Shown in pieces: positions 46,558 through 55,532 of a stretch of DNA of 64,000 nt. The stretch's first letter is position 1; each line of letters starts with the position of its first letter. A model generated the notes under the pieces. The model saw only the letters and a program-made list of their open reading frames with translations, did not search any database and was not told the origin of the DNA. Made by a program: the position numbers and the translations under genes. Source of the stretch: Caballeronia grimmiae (GTDB lineage: Bacteria > Pseudomonadota > Gammaproteobacteria > Burkholderiales > Burkholderiaceae); contig NZ_JFHE01000005.1 of assembly GCF_000698555.1 (NCBI RefSeq), forward strand, positions 186,001-250,000, given 5' to 3'.

Positions 46558-47928
46558 ATGTCATCAGACAACCTACCACGTCAGGAGACAAGCTTGCGAT
46601 CCGCTCCCGCCACGCGCGCCGACGACTTGCTCGAATCGGCCAGTTCCAAGGTCAAGCGCCACGTCCTGCCCTTGTTCCTCATCATGTTCATCGCGAATTA
46701 CATCGATCGGGTGAACGTCGGTTTCGTCAACTCGCACATGCAGACGGACCTCGGCATTGGCGCGGCGGCATACGGGCTCGGCAGCGGGCTGTTTTTCATC
46801 GGCTATGCGCTGTTCGAAGTGCCCTCCAACGTGCTGATGCAGAAGTACGGCGCGCGCGCGTGGCTCACGCGGATCATGGGGACGTGGGGCATCGTCGCCG
46901 CGGCGATGGCGTTCGTCTGGAACGACACGTCGTTCTACGTGCTGCGATTCCTGCTCGGCGTGGCGGAAGCGGGCTTCTTCCCCGGCGTTGTGTTCTATTT
47001 CACGCAATGGCTGCCGCAAAAAGAGCGCGGCAAGGCCATCGCCGTGTTTCTGGGCGGGTCCGCCATCGCGTCGGTGCTGTCCGGGCCGATCACGGGCGGC
47101 CTTCTGTCGATTCGCGGCCTCGGCCTGCACGGCTGGCAGTGGATGTTCCTGATCGAAGGCGGCTTCTCGGTGCTGCTGTGCGGCCTGAGCTGGATGCTGC
47201 TGAAGTCGCGCATCGCCGACGCGCACTGGCTCACCGCCGACGAACGTCACGCGCTGCAAAGGGCAATCGCGAACGAGCAGGCCGAGCGCGAAGCCACGGG
47301 CGGCCGTCACGTGTCCGCGCTCCAGCTGCTCAAAGACCCGCAGATCGTGCTGTTCTGCTTCCTGTATTTCGCGATCCAGCTCACCATTTACGCCGCGACG
47401 TTCTGGCTGCCGACGATCATTCGCAAGATGGGCGGCCTCACCGATTTCCAGGTCGGCCTTTTCAACGCGGTGCCGTGGCTGATCGCGATGGTCGCGATGT
47501 ACTGCTTCGCGCTGCTCTCCGCGCGCTGGCGCTTCCAGCAGGCGTGGCTCGCGACGGCGCTCGTCATCGCGGCGTGCGGGCTGTTCGCATCGACGACGGG
47601 CAATGCGGTGCTGTCGTTCGTCGCCATCTGCTTTTCGGCAATCGGCTTCAAGGCGGCGGCGTCGCTGTTCTGGCCGATTCCGCAAGGCTATCTCGATGCG
47701 CGCGTCGCGGCCGGCGTGATCGCGCTGATCAACTCGGTCGGCAATCTCGGCGGTTTCTTCGCCCCCGCGACGTTCGGCTATCTTCAACAACATACGGGCT
47801 CTGTATCGGGCGGCCTGTATGCGCTCGGCGTCGCGTCGCTGATCGCGGCTGCGGCGGCTTTCCTTACGCGCAACCGGCGCTCGGACGGGACGCCCGTCGG
47901 CCACGCATCGCCCCGCAATGCACATTGA
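46558..47928 (+). CDS. MFS transporter, probable D-glucarate/galactarate permease
   Basis: A 456-residue major-facilitator protein with about twelve membrane segments of the anion:cation symporter type. [16 protein letters not shown] near residue 41 and [17 protein letters not shown] are signatures of the GudP/tartrate/phthalate group. Located between garR and gudD, it most likely imports D-glucarate or galactarate with protons. It has its own operator-like site upstream. ATG at 46558 is used; no stronger start is seen. Confidence 0.87.
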   Translation: MSSDNLPRQETSLRSAPATRADDLLESASSKVKRHVLPLFLIMFIANYIDRVNVGFVNSHMQTDLGIGAAAYGLGSGLFFIGYALFEVPSNVLMQKYGARAWLTRIMGTWGIVAAAMAFVWNDTSFYVLRFLLGVAEAGFFPGVVFYFTQWLPQKERGKAIAVFLGGSAIASVLSGPITGGLLSIRGLGLHGWQWMFLIEGGFSVLLCGLSWMLLKSRIADAHWLTADERHALQRAIANEQAEREATGGRHVSALQLLKDPQIVLFCFLYFAIQLTIYAATFWLPTIIRKMGGLTDFQVGLFNAVPWLIAMVAMYCFALLSARWRFQQAWLATALVIAACGLFASTTGNAVLSFVAICFSAIGFKAAASLFWPIPQGYLDARVAAGVIALINSVGNLGGFFAPATFGYLQQHTGSVSGGLYALGVASLIAAAAAFLTRNRRSDGTPVGHASPRNAH

Positions 47929-47962
47929 ACGCGGCTTGACCATCCACTTCGGGACCACTCAC

Positions 47963-49312
47963 ATGTCGACCAACGCAATCCAACCGAACGCCACTCCGAA
48001 AGTCACCGAACTGCGCGTCGTGCCCGTCGCGGGCCGCGACAGCATGTTGATGAACCTCTCCGGCGCCCATGCGCCGTTCTTCACGCGCAACATCGTCATC
48101 CTGACGGACAGCGCGGGGAACACCGGCGTCGGCGAAGTGCCGGGAGGCGAGAACATCCGCCGGACCATCGACGATGCCCGCGCGTTCGTCGTCGGGCAAT
48201 CCATCGGCAACATGCAGGCGGTGCTGAACCGCGTGCGCACGCAATTCGCCGATCGCGATGCGGGCGGTCGCGGCCTGCAGACCTTCGACCTGCGCACGAC
48301 GATCCACGCCGTGACCGCGCTCGAAGCCGCGCTGCTCGATCTGCTCGGCCAGCATCTCGGCGTGCCGGTTGCCGCGCTGCTCGGCGAAGGCCAGCAGCGC
48401 GACGAAGTGGAGATGCTCGGCTATCTGTTCTATATCGGCGATCGCAACAAGACCGATCTGCCCTATGCGTCCGGCGAGAACGGCAAGGACGACTGGGAGC
48501 GCCTGTGCACCGAAGTCGCGCTGACGCCGGAAGCGGTCGTGCGCCTCGCGGAAGCCGCACAGGCGCGCTACGGCTTCAACGACTTCAAGCTGAAAGGCGG
48601 CGTGCTCGCGGGCGATGCCGAAATCGAAGCGGTGACGGCGCTTGCCGAGCGTTTCCCGGACGCACGGGTGACGCTCGATCCGAACGGCGCGTGGTCGCTC
48701 GCGGAAGCGGTCCGCCTGTGCCGCGACCAGCACGACGTCCTCGCCTACGCGGAAGATCCGTGCGGCGCGGAGAACGGCTATTCGGGCCGCGAAGTGATGG
48801 CGGAGTTCCGCCGCGCGACCGGCCTGCCGACCGCGACGAACATGATCGCAACCGACTGGCGTCAGATGGGCCACGCCATCCAGTTGCAATCGGTCGATAT
48901 CCCGCTGGCCGACCCGCATTTCTGGACGATGCAGGGCTCCGTGCGCGTCGCGCAGATGTGCAACGACTGGGGCCTCACGTGGGGATCGCACTCGAACAAT
49001 CACTTCGATGTGTCGCTCGCGATGTTCACGCATGTCGCCGCGGCCGCGCCGGGCAAGATCACGGCCATCGATACGCACTGGATCTGGCAGGACGGCCAGC
49101 GTCTGACGCGCGATCCGCTGCAGATCGTCGGCGGCAAGGTGAAGGTGCCGGCGACGCCGGGGCTCGGCGTCGAACTCGATATGGACGAAATCGAGAAGGC
49201 GCACGCGCTTTACCTCGAGCACGGCCTCGGCGCGCGCGACGATGGTATCGCGATGCAATATCTGATTCCGAACTGGAAGTTCGACAACAAGCGCCCGTGT
49301 CTCGTGCGCTGA
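47963..49312 (+). CDS. gudD: D-glucarate dehydratase
   Basis: A 449-residue enolase-superfamily enzyme converting D-glucarate to 5-keto-4-deoxyglucarate. It shows the KxK motif FKLKGG, the metal ligands in LDPNGAW and EDPCGAENG, an Asn in [10 protein letters not shown], and the catalytic His in [18 protein letters not shown]. The C-terminal [19 protein letters not shown] is typical of GudD. The start at ATG 47963 skips 15 upstream codons that would run close to the permease stop. GudD, GarL and GarR form a linear pathway to glycerate and pyruvate. Confidence 0.95.
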   Translation: MSTNAIQPNATPKVTELRVVPVAGRDSMLMNLSGAHAPFFTRNIVILTDSAGNTGVGEVPGGENIRRTIDDARAFVVGQSIGNMQAVLNRVRTQFADRDAGGRGLQTFDLRTTIHAVTALEAALLDLLGQHLGVPVAALLGEGQQRDEVEMLGYLFYIGDRNKTDLPYASGENGKDDWERLCTEVALTPEAVVRLAEAAQARYGFNDFKLKGGVLAGDAEIEAVTALAERFPDARVTLDPNGAWSLAEAVRLCRDQHDVLAYAEDPCGAENGYSGREVMAEFRRATGLPTATNMIATDWRQMGHAIQLQSVDIPLADPHFWTMQGSVRVAQMCNDWGLTWGSHSNNHFDVSLAMFTHVAAAAPGKITAIDTHWIWQDGQRLTRDPLQIVGGKVKVPATPGLGVELDMDEIEKAHALYLEHGLGARDDGIAMQYLIPNWKFDNKRPCLVR

Positions 49313-49325
49313 AGCTGAACGCTCG

Positions 49326-50162
49326 TCAGGAGTCGCGCTTCAGCCGCTCGATGAGCGCCATCGCGGCGGCGGGATTGGCAGGCTTGTTCCCGCTGATGAC
49401 ATACAGATAAACGTCGCGCGCCGATGCCTTCGCAGCCGGTTTCCTAGTCTTTCCGACCGTCTGCAGGTCGTCGGGCGCACCGCCTGCCGCCCACTCTTGC
49501 ACGCGCTTCGCCCAGCGGTCGAGCGCGGCCTTCGTATAGCCGTTGGCCGGCTTTTCGGTCGTGCCCATGATGCGGGCGTAGACGAAAGGCGCGGTCACAT
49601 CCGCGATTTGCGGATACTTCGAATCGCCCGCGACGACGGCCGCCACACCGTATTGCCGAAGCAGCGCGACGAACGCCGGATCGACGAAACTCGCGTGCCG
49701 CACTTCGACCGCGTGACGAATCGCGCGCCCTTCCACTTCTTGCGGCAGCAGCTTCAGGAAGTTTTCGAAGTCTTCGGCATCGAATTGCTTGGTCGGCGCG
49801 AATTGCCAGTTGATCGGGCCGAGCTTGTCCTTCAGTTCGAGCACGCCGCTCGCGAAAAAGCGTTCGATGGATTCGCCCGCTTCCGCCAGCACCCGCCGAT
49901 GCGTCGAATAACGCGATGCCTTCAGGGAGAACACGAAGTCGTCGGGCGTTTCGTCGTGCCACTTGGCGAACGTCGCGGGCTTCTGCGAGCCGTAGAACGT
50001 GCCGTTCACTTCGATGCTCGTCAGCGCGCGGCTCGCGAATTCGAGTTCGCGCTTTTGCGCGAGCCCTTCGGGATAAAAGGTGCCGCGCCACGGCTCGAAA
50101 TTCCATCCACCGACGCCGATACGAATGGTCGGCGTGCCGCTCGTTTTCTTTTTGGTCGCCAT
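49326..50162 (-). CDS. DUF72 family protein (YecE-like)
   Basis: A 278-residue TIM-barrel-like protein. IRIGVGGWNFEPWRGTFYP and EVNGTFYGSQKPATFAKW are the family's N-terminal blocks, and a later HAVEVRHASFVDPAF is also conserved. Biochemical function unknown. A good AGGAG ribosome binding site supports the ATG at 50162. The C-terminal region is basic and Ala-rich. It is convergent with gudD with only a 13-base gap. Confidence 0.9.
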   Translation of the reverse strand: MATKKKTSGTPTIRIGVGGWNFEPWRGTFYPEGLAQKRELEFASRALTSIEVNGTFYGSQKPATFAKWHDETPDDFVFSLKASRYSTHRRVLAEAGESIERFFASGVLELKDKLGPINWQFAPTKQFDAEDFENFLKLLPQEVEGRAIRHAVEVRHASFVDPAFVALLRQYGVAAVVAGDSKYPQIADVTAPFVYARIMGTTEKPANGYTKAALDRWAKRVQEWAAGGAPDDLQTVGKTRKPAAKASARDVYLYVISGNKPANPAAAMALIERLKRDS

Positions 50163-50225
50163 GGGGCGTCTCCTGTCCGAACCCGTCACGAGTGTAACGA
50201 ACAAGGAAGGCGCGCGTGCGCGGCG

Positions 50226-50492
50226 TCATTTCCTCCCGACGAGATAGCTCACGCCCTGCGGACCATACTGCTCAGAATGCGCGGCATTGGCCGGCAAATG
50301 AAAGATTTCGCCGACGCGATACAGCCGCGCGTCATCGCCGATGCGGATTGTCAGTTCGCCTTCGAGAATCAGCGCCTTTGCCTCGAACGGATGCGTGTGG
50401 ATGTCGAGCGAGCCGTTCGGTTCGCGCGTGACGGTGACGACTTCATCGAAGCCCTCGGCGGAAAGAAGGGTGAGATAGGCGTCGCGTTGCAC
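50226..50492 (-). CDS. Small cupin-domain protein
   Basis: An 88-residue single-domain cupin. DIHTHPFEAKALILEGELTI contains two His and the Glu of cupin motif 1, and motif 2 is seen as GEIFHLPANAAHSEQYG. A metal site is therefore likely, but the substrate or ligand cannot be told. It is upstream of the DUF72 gene on the same strand, 63 bases away, and may be co-transcribed. Confidence 0.82.
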   Translation of the reverse strand: MQRDAYLTLLSAEGFDEVVTVTREPNGSLDIHTHPFEAKALILEGELTIRIGDDARLYRVGEIFHLPANAAHSEQYGPQGVSYLVGRK

Positions 50493-50553
50493 GAGGGAAT
50501 CCGGACGAAAGAGGGAAGGGCGCGCCGGACGCGCCCCGGGCGCCGATGCGAAA

Positions 50554-50850
50554 TCAGTTGCCGAAGAAGATATCGCACTGCGGTCCGCGGACGCAGGGCT
50601 TGGAGATCGGGCTGCCGCCCATGCTCATCGAGCCGGCGCCGCCGCGCGTCGATGGCATGCCGCCATACGATGTATCGCCGGTGCTATCCATGCTTGCGCC
50701 CTGCTGCATCGCGCCGGGCTGGGTCCATGTGTCCGGCGTGGCCTGCCCTGGCACTTGCGCGGTCCGATAATAAGTCTGCTGCGCCGATGCGATGCCCGCG
50801 ACGGCGAGTACCGAGACGGCAAGCGCCGTCTTGATGAGCTTCGATTTCAT
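50554..50850 (-). CDS. Small exported protein of unknown function
   Basis: A 98-residue protein with a clear signal peptide (MKSKLIKTALAVSVLAVAGIA, cleavage likely after ASA). The mature part is Gly/Ser/Met/Pro-rich and ends with two Cys in CVRGPQCDIFFGN that could form a disulfide in the periplasm. I recognise no domain. The terminal motif looks conserved-like compared with the low-complexity middle. Confidence 0.65.
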   Translation of the reverse strand: MKSKLIKTALAVSVLAVAGIASAQQTYYRTAQVPGQATPDTWTQPGAMQQGASMDSTGDTSYGGMPSTRGGAGSMSMGGSPISKPCVRGPQCDIFFGN

Positions 50851-51150
50851 GTCTTCGACTCCTTGAGTGGGACGCGCGACGATTCATGCGATGCTGTCGC
50901 GCATCCGTTCGTATCCGGTGAGCCGCAGGAAGCGCGCAGTGCGGACGTTCGTGCATCGCTTCGCGGGCGTTGCGCGTGTTCGCGGCAATTCCGTTATAGG
51001 CGGCGGCCTTCGCAATGAACAGGAAATACGCTTATACGTCGGCGATCCGGTCGCGCGCATGACACGATGCGGTCAACGACGACATGCGCTGCCAGCAATA
51101 GAATGCAAGTCATTCACGAGCCCGGAAACCATCGAACCAAGGAGAGCGCG
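50851..51150. other. Divergent intergenic region, no gene
   Basis: This 300-base region separates the leftward small exported protein from the rightward arsC-like gene. It should contain both promoters. I see no convincing hexamers, hairpins or repeats. The only open frames are short shadows without family resemblance. Confidence 0.4.
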
Positions 51151-51573
51151 ATGACCGTCACCATCTATCACAACCCCCAATGCGGCACTTCGCGCAACAC
51201 GCTGGCGCTGATCCGCAATGCGGGCATCGAGCCGAACGTCGTCGAGTATCTGACGCATCCGCCGAGCCGCGAGACGCTCACCACGCTGATCGCGCGCGCC
51301 GGTCTGTCGGTGCGCGACGCCCTGCGCGAAAAGGGCACGCCCTACGCGGAACTTGGCCTCGGCGATCCCGCGCTTACCGACGATCAGCTAATCGACGCGA
51401 TGCTCGCGCATCCCATTCTCATCAATCGCCCGTTCGTCGATACGCCGGTCGGCGCGCGGCTGTGCCGTCCATCGGAACTGGTGATCGACATCCTGCCGTC
51501 GCCGCAGAAAGGACCGTTCACGAAGGAAGACGGCGAGGTGGTCATCGACGAGCAAGGCAAGCGCGTGCGCTGA
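51151..51573 (+). CDS. arsC: ArsC-family (glutaredoxin-dependent) arsenate reductase
   Basis: A 140-residue thioredoxin-fold protein. The active-site Cys is residue 12 in YHNPQCGTSRNTL, and the Arg residues that stabilise arsenate in this family lie in HPILINRPFV and CRPSELV. It reduces arsenate to arsenite with glutaredoxin. No ars operon partner is nearby, so it may be a generic ArsC/YffB-like enzyme. AAGGAGAG precedes the ATG at the right distance. Confidence 0.88.
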   Translation: MTVTIYHNPQCGTSRNTLALIRNAGIEPNVVEYLTHPPSRETLTTLIARAGLSVRDALREKGTPYAELGLGDPALTDDQLIDAMLAHPILINRPFVDTPVGARLCRPSELVIDILPSPQKGPFTKEDGEVVIDEQGKRVR

Positions 51574-51688
51574 CGCTGCAAGCCGTTACTCCGCGTTACC
51601 TTTCTGGCATTGCTGTTGCACCTGTGTCAGACATCGCCTTCTAGACTGCACCTGACTCACACGGCACTCGGTGCAGGAGATAAGCGAG

Positions 51689-51973
51689 ATGAAGAACAAA
51701 CTTCTTGGTACGGTCGTCGGGCTCGCGGGACTGGCGGCGCTTGCGGTATCGGCATCGGCGTCTGCGCATGTCGATGTGGCGGTCGGCGTCGGCGTGCCGG
51801 CTTATTACGGCCCTGCCCAACCGGTGTACGTGCAGCCCGCCCCGGTCGCTTACGGCTATGGCTACGGATACGATGACGGCTGGCGCGAGCAACGCTGGCG
51901 CGAGCGTCGTGAGCGTCACTGGCGGCACGAGATGCGCCGCGAAGATCGCTGGCACGACCGGCACGGCTGGTAA
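51689..51973 (+). CDS. Small exported protein with YG repeats and an Arg/Trp/His-rich tail
   Basis: A 94-residue protein. A signal peptide (MKNKLLGTVVGLAGLAALAV, cleavage after SASA) precedes a Val/Gly-rich segment, a PVYVQPAPVAYGYGYGYDDG linker and a highly charged tail of Arg, Trp, His and Glu. AGGAG is suitably placed upstream of the ATG. Similar small periplasmic proteins are common in Burkholderiales but have no known role. A strong terminator follows, so it is a single-gene transcript. Confidence 0.7.
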   Translation: MKNKLLGTVVGLAGLAALAVSASASAHVDVAVGVGVPAYYGPAQPVYVQPAPVAYGYGYGYDDGWREQRWRERRERHWRHEMRREDRWHDRHGW

Positions 51974-51989
51974 CAAACCGGCTTCTGAG

Positions 51990-52026
51990 ACGCGGCGGGC
52001 GTCTGCGGCCCGCCGCGTTCTTGTTG
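51990..52026 (+). terminator. Intrinsic terminator after the small YG-repeat protein
   Basis: An 11-bp perfect stem, ACGCGGCGGGC at 51990-52000 with GCCCGCCGCGT at 52008-52018, closes a seven-base loop and is followed by TCTTGTTG. The T tract is interrupted, but the stem is very stable. Confidence 0.75.
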
Positions 52027-52116
52027 GCGCTGCGTCAGCGTGTCCCGGCCGTACGCCTCAAGTCGCGTGCGTCCGCGCCGTTATTGCGGGGATAGCCGCA
52101 TTCCAATTCCTTCACG

Positions 52117-53289
52117 ATGTTCAGTCCGGTCAGCATCCTCGTCGTCACCGCATTGTCGAGCGTGCTCTCGATACTGGTGCTGATCTCGTTGTCATCCCAC
52201 GCCATCGACGGCGTCCCGCGCTGGCTCTGGGCGAACGTGCTGGCGATCGCATCGCTTGCGCTGTTCGCGATGCAGAACGTCGTGCCCGCGTGGCTCGGCG
52301 TCGTCGTCGCGAATCAGCTCATCGCGGCAACGGCGCTTCTGATCTACGAAGGCTGCAACGACTTCTTCGGCGTGCGGCTCGGCACTCAGGCGCGCGCCGT
52401 CGGCTGGATGATGTGGCTGGGCGTCATGGCCGGCATCACGTACTACACCTATGTCGCGCCGGACATGCATGTGCGCGTGATGATCGTGTCGGCGTTCCAT
52501 GCGGCGTGCGATCTCGCGATTGCGGGCCGCGTGCTGCTGTCGCGCCCGCCCGACCGGCCGCGCTACAACTATCTGTTCGTCGCCGGCGCCGCCTTGCTCG
52601 GGACGTTCGGCCACACCGCACGCGGCGCGATCTACACGGTCGCGCCACCGCCGCAGACGGCGCTGCTTCAACCCGGCCCGATGCAGATCACGTTTCTCGC
52701 CCTCGGCATTCTCGTGTTGCCGTCGCTGTGCATCGGGCTCGTCATCATGGCGCATGACCGCCTCGCGATGCGCCTCGAAAGGCTCGCCCGTTTCGACGAC
52801 CTCACCGGCGCGCTGTCACGCAAGGCGCTGCTCGAAGCCGCCGCGTCGCGGCTTGCCCGGTCTTCGCAGGACGGCCGGCGCGAGTATGTCGCGGTCATCG
52901 ATCTCGATCACTTCAAGAGCGTGAACGACCGATACGGCCACGCGGGCGGCGACGAAGTGCTGCGCCATTTCGCAGCGATCGTGAACGCGCGCATTCGTGA
53001 CGGCGATGCGTTCGGGCGCATCGGCGGCGAAGAGTTTTGCCTGCTCTGCACGGCGGCGCGCATCGGCGATGTGACCGCGCTGGTCGAGCGCCTGCGCGCG
53101 ACGGTCGCGTCGACGCCTTGCGGCGTATCCGGCGGCGTGCTGCGTTACACGTTCAGCGCGGGCATCGCGGCGTGGGATGGGCGCGAATCGCTGGCCTCGC
53201 TGATGGCGCGCGCCGATGCGCGGCTGTACGCGGCCAAGCTCGCGGGCCGGGATCGCGTGAACGGGCCGGTGGAGAACGCGGCCACGTAA
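52117..53289 (+). CDS. Membrane-bound diguanylate cyclase (GGDEF)
   Basis: A 390-residue protein with about six to seven N-terminal membrane segments followed by a GGDEF domain. The active site reads GRIGGEEFCLLC near residue 303, a functional GGEEF variant. RDGD lies five residues before it, matching the RxxD inhibitory site, so c-di-GMP feedback is likely. LDHFKSVNDRYGHAGGDEVL provides the metal and substrate contacts. It makes c-di-GMP in response to an unknown membrane signal, possibly affecting exopolysaccharide production. The region immediately upstream has no clear promoter. Confidence 0.93.
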   Translation: MFSPVSILVVTALSSVLSILVLISLSSHAIDGVPRWLWANVLAIASLALFAMQNVVPAWLGVVVANQLIAATALLIYEGCNDFFGVRLGTQARAVGWMMWLGVMAGITYYTYVAPDMHVRVMIVSAFHAACDLAIAGRVLLSRPPDRPRYNYLFVAGAALLGTFGHTARGAIYTVAPPPQTALLQPGPMQITFLALGILVLPSLCIGLVIMAHDRLAMRLERLARFDDLTGALSRKALLEAAASRLARSSQDGRREYVAVIDLDHFKSVNDRYGHAGGDEVLRHFAAIVNARIRDGDAFGRIGGEEFCLLCTAARIGDVTALVERLRATVASTPCGVSGGVLRYTFSAGIAAWDGRESLASLMARADARLYAAKLAGRDRVNGPVENAAT

Positions 53290-53301
53290 GCCGTGCGGCG
53301 T

Positions 53302-53799
53302 TCAGTCATCGTCGACGCCGCCGCGCGCTGCGCGCTCGCCGGGCGGCTTGCGCATCCATCGCCGAAGCAGGCTTTTCTCGACGACGCGCCCCACGATCAG
53401 CAGCACGATCAGCATGACCGTCGCGATGATCGCCAGGCTCCAGATGCCGAGCCCGCACAGGATGCCGACAGCCGCCGTGACCCAGATCGAAGCGGCCGTC
53501 GTCAGCCCGCGAATGCGGTTCTCCGCCTGGTTCTGGATGATGACGCCCGCGCCCAGAAATCCGATTCCCGTCACGATGCCCTGCACGACGCGCGACACAT
53601 CGGCGTCGTCATAAAGCGTGCGCGTGGAGAAGCCCATTGCGCACATCGTCGCGATGCACGCCCCGAGCGATACCAGCCCGAGCGTTTTCATGCCTGTCGG
53701 CTTGCCGTGCAAATCACGATCGATGCCGATGATGCAGCCCACGAGCACCGCGCACAGCATGCGCAGGACGGCATCGGCGAGAATGGGGTAGGGCAGCAT
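53302..53799 (-). CDS. MgtC/SapB family membrane protein
   Basis: A 165-residue protein with four to five membrane segments. GCIIGIDRDLHGKPTGMKTLGLVSLGA and QGIVTGIGFLGAGVIIQ, then GLTTAASIWVTAAVGILCG, are the MgtC family blocks. Members modulate F1Fo ATP synthase or cation homeostasis, and some act in Mg-limited growth. Family assignment is firm, function here unknown. ATG at 53799 fits the usual N-terminus. Convergent with the GGDEF gene (12-base gap). Confidence 0.9.
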   Translation of the reverse strand: MLPYPILADAVLRMLCAVLVGCIIGIDRDLHGKPTGMKTLGLVSLGACIATMCAMGFSTRTLYDDADVSRVVQGIVTGIGFLGAGVIIQNQAENRIRGLTTAASIWVTAAVGILCGLGIWSLAIIATVMLIVLLIVGRVVEKSLLRRWMRKPPGERAARGGVDDD

Positions 53800-53977
53800 C
53801 GCGGGCTCCGTTGTCGGTTTTCTTGTCGCGCGGAGAAGGCGCGGATCGGCGTAGTGCAACTTTAAGTCCGTCGATCTTCGCATTGAAGCGGTGCAAACGA
53901 CAGTGGCGCGCACCGCGCGATTTTTTGTCGCGATAACGTGCTGTGCTCTGCATCAGCCTAGAGGCGACTGAAACGAC

Positions 53978-54376
53978 ATGACCCACCAGACCCGATTCTC
54001 GATGATCGACGCGGCCCCGACGCCGGTCGGCCCGTTCTCGCACGCGGCGGAAGCCGATGGCTGGGTCTTCCTGACCGGCCAGATGCCCACGCATCCCGAC
54101 GACGACACCGCGCCGCTGCCCGACGGCATCGCAGCGCAGACGCGGCGCGTGATGGACAACCTCATCATCGTGCTGACGGGGCTCGGCCTCACGCTCGACC
54201 ACGTCGTGAGCGTGCGCATCTTCCTGACCGAGTTCAAGCGCGATTACGACGCGATGAACGCCGTCTATCGCTCGTACTTCGCGCCGAAGCCGCTGCCGGC
54301 GCGCACGTGTATCGGCGTGACGGCGCTCGCCCGCGATGCGCTCGTGGAAATCGACTTCGTCGCAAGGCGGCCGTAG
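53978..54376 (+). CDS. RidA/YjgF family protein
   Basis: A 132-residue Rid protein. PTPVGPFSHA and VFLTGQMP mark the N-terminal half. The Arg essential for imine/enamine hydrolysis is present in PARTCIGVTALARDALVEIDF. It probably deaminates reactive 2-aminoacrylate-type intermediates. It is convergent with the AlkB-like gene, whose stop is one base away. Confidence 0.9.
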   Translation: MTHQTRFSMIDAAPTPVGPFSHAAEADGWVFLTGQMPTHPDDDTAPLPDGIAAQTRRVMDNLIIVLTGLGLTLDHVVSVRIFLTEFKRDYDAMNAVYRSYFAPKPLPARTCIGVTALARDALVEIDFVARRP

Positions 54377-54377
54377 A

Positions 54378-54977
54378 TCACCGGCGCGCCTTCGACGCAT
54401 CCACCCACCGGAACGTCAGGTTGATGCGCTCGCCACGCGCGCCCGGCTCCTTCGGCACGCGATGCACCCATTCGAGCTGCGTGCGTCCGCGCATCACCAG
54501 CAGGCTGCCGTGCGTGAGCGAGAGCGTGTGCGTCGTGTGCGTGCGGACATGGCGGAACTCGAAGGTGCGCGCCGTGCCGAGGCTCACCGATGCGATCACC
54601 GGCTCCGGTCCAAGCTCGCGCTCCTTGTCGGCGTGCCAGCCCATGCTGTCCTGCCCGCCGCGATAGCGATTGATCAGCACGCTGTTGAAGCGCGCGCCGG
54701 CCGTCTTTTGCGCGGCATCGCGAAGTTGCGCGACGGCGGGCGTCCACGGCTGCGGCACGTTGCGGATGCCCGAATAGACATAGACCGCATCCGGCTCGCC
54801 CTGCCACGCAGTCAGACGAGGCAGCGGCACGCGCCCGCCCGGCGTGTTCATGTGGTCCTGTTGCCAGCGCACTTCATCGATCAGCGCGCCCATCAGGTCG
54901 CAGCCGGCGTCCGCGCCGATCCAGTCGGGATGCCACGCGATATCGGGCTTGGGAATGTCGTCGAAGAGATCGAACAT
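54378..54977 (-). CDS. alkB: AlkB-like 2-oxoglutarate-dependent dioxygenase
   Basis: A 199-residue protein of the ALKBH2/3-like group. Fe(II) ligands are in MGWHADKE (His, Asp) and in WVHRVPKE (distal His), and the 2-oxoglutarate Arg is in ERINLTFRWV. NSVLINRYRGGQDSMGW is a family block. It probably repairs alkylated DNA or RNA bases by oxidative demethylation. ATG at 54977 gives MFDLFDDIP, typical of Burkholderia homologues from memory. Confidence 0.9.
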   Translation of the reverse strand: MFDLFDDIPKPDIAWHPDWIGADAGCDLMGALIDEVRWQQDHMNTPGGRVPLPRLTAWQGEPDAVYVYSGIRNVPQPWTPAVAQLRDAAQKTAGARFNSVLINRYRGGQDSMGWHADKERELGPEPVIASVSLGTARTFEFRHVRTHTTHTLSLTHGSLLVMRGRTQLEWVHRVPKEPGARGERINLTFRWVDASKARR

Positions 54978-55064
54978 GGCGATGCGCGCCGATCCGGCCA
55001 AAAGATTTCACGATAGCAGAGCCATCGCGCGCCGGCGTTGCGCTTTTATCGCTTGGCCGCGCGT

Positions 55065-55093
55065 TTGGGCGCGAGCGGAGCGTGTGCTACAGT
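55065..55093 (+). promoter_or_regulatory. Putative sigma-70 promoter of the receiver-domain gene
   Basis: TTGGGC at 55065-55070 and TACAGT at 55088-55093 with a 17-base spacer, 34 bases before the start codon at 55127. Confidence 0.45.
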
Positions 55094-55126
55094 CGGCGCG
55101 ATCATCTCGAAAATAATGGAAATCGC

Positions 55127-55519
55127 ATGACGACCACCGCCGAAGCACACGGCGGCGCGGAGAGCCGCCGCATTCTGCTTGTCGACGATAGCGCCGACGC
55201 CGCGTTCGCGATGTCGATGCTGCTCGAAGCCATGGGTCACGAAGTGCGGACGGCGCACGACGGCGCGTGCGCGCTTAACTCCGTCGACGATTTCCGGCCC
55301 GATGTGGTGCTGCTCGATATCGGCCTGCCGGGAATGAGCGGTTTCGAGGTGGCCCGCGAGATGCGCAAACGCGATGCGACACGCGGCGCGCTGCTGCTCG
55401 CGCTCACCGGCTACGGCAGCGCCGCCGACCGTCAGACCGCGCTCGACGCCGGCTTCGATCATCACCTCACGAAGCCGGTCTCCATCGGCGATCTTCAGGC
55501 GTTGCTCTCGCGCGCCTGA
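55127..55519 (+). CDS. Single-domain response regulator (CheY-like receiver)
   Basis: A 130-residue receiver domain with no output domain. The acidic pocket is in ILLVDDSADAA, the phospho-Asp in VVLLDIGLPGMSGFEVA near residue 63, and the conserved Lys in HLTKPVS. It is an orphan: no kinase lies next to it. It may serve a hybrid kinase elsewhere or act as an allosteric adaptor. Confidence 0.92.
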   Translation: MTTTAEAHGGAESRRILLVDDSADAAFAMSMLLEAMGHEVRTAHDGACALNSVDDFRPDVVLLDIGLPGMSGFEVAREMRKRDATRGALLLALTGYGSAADRQTALDAGFDHHLTKPVSIGDLQALLSRA

Positions 55520-55532
55520 GCACGAGCACGTC

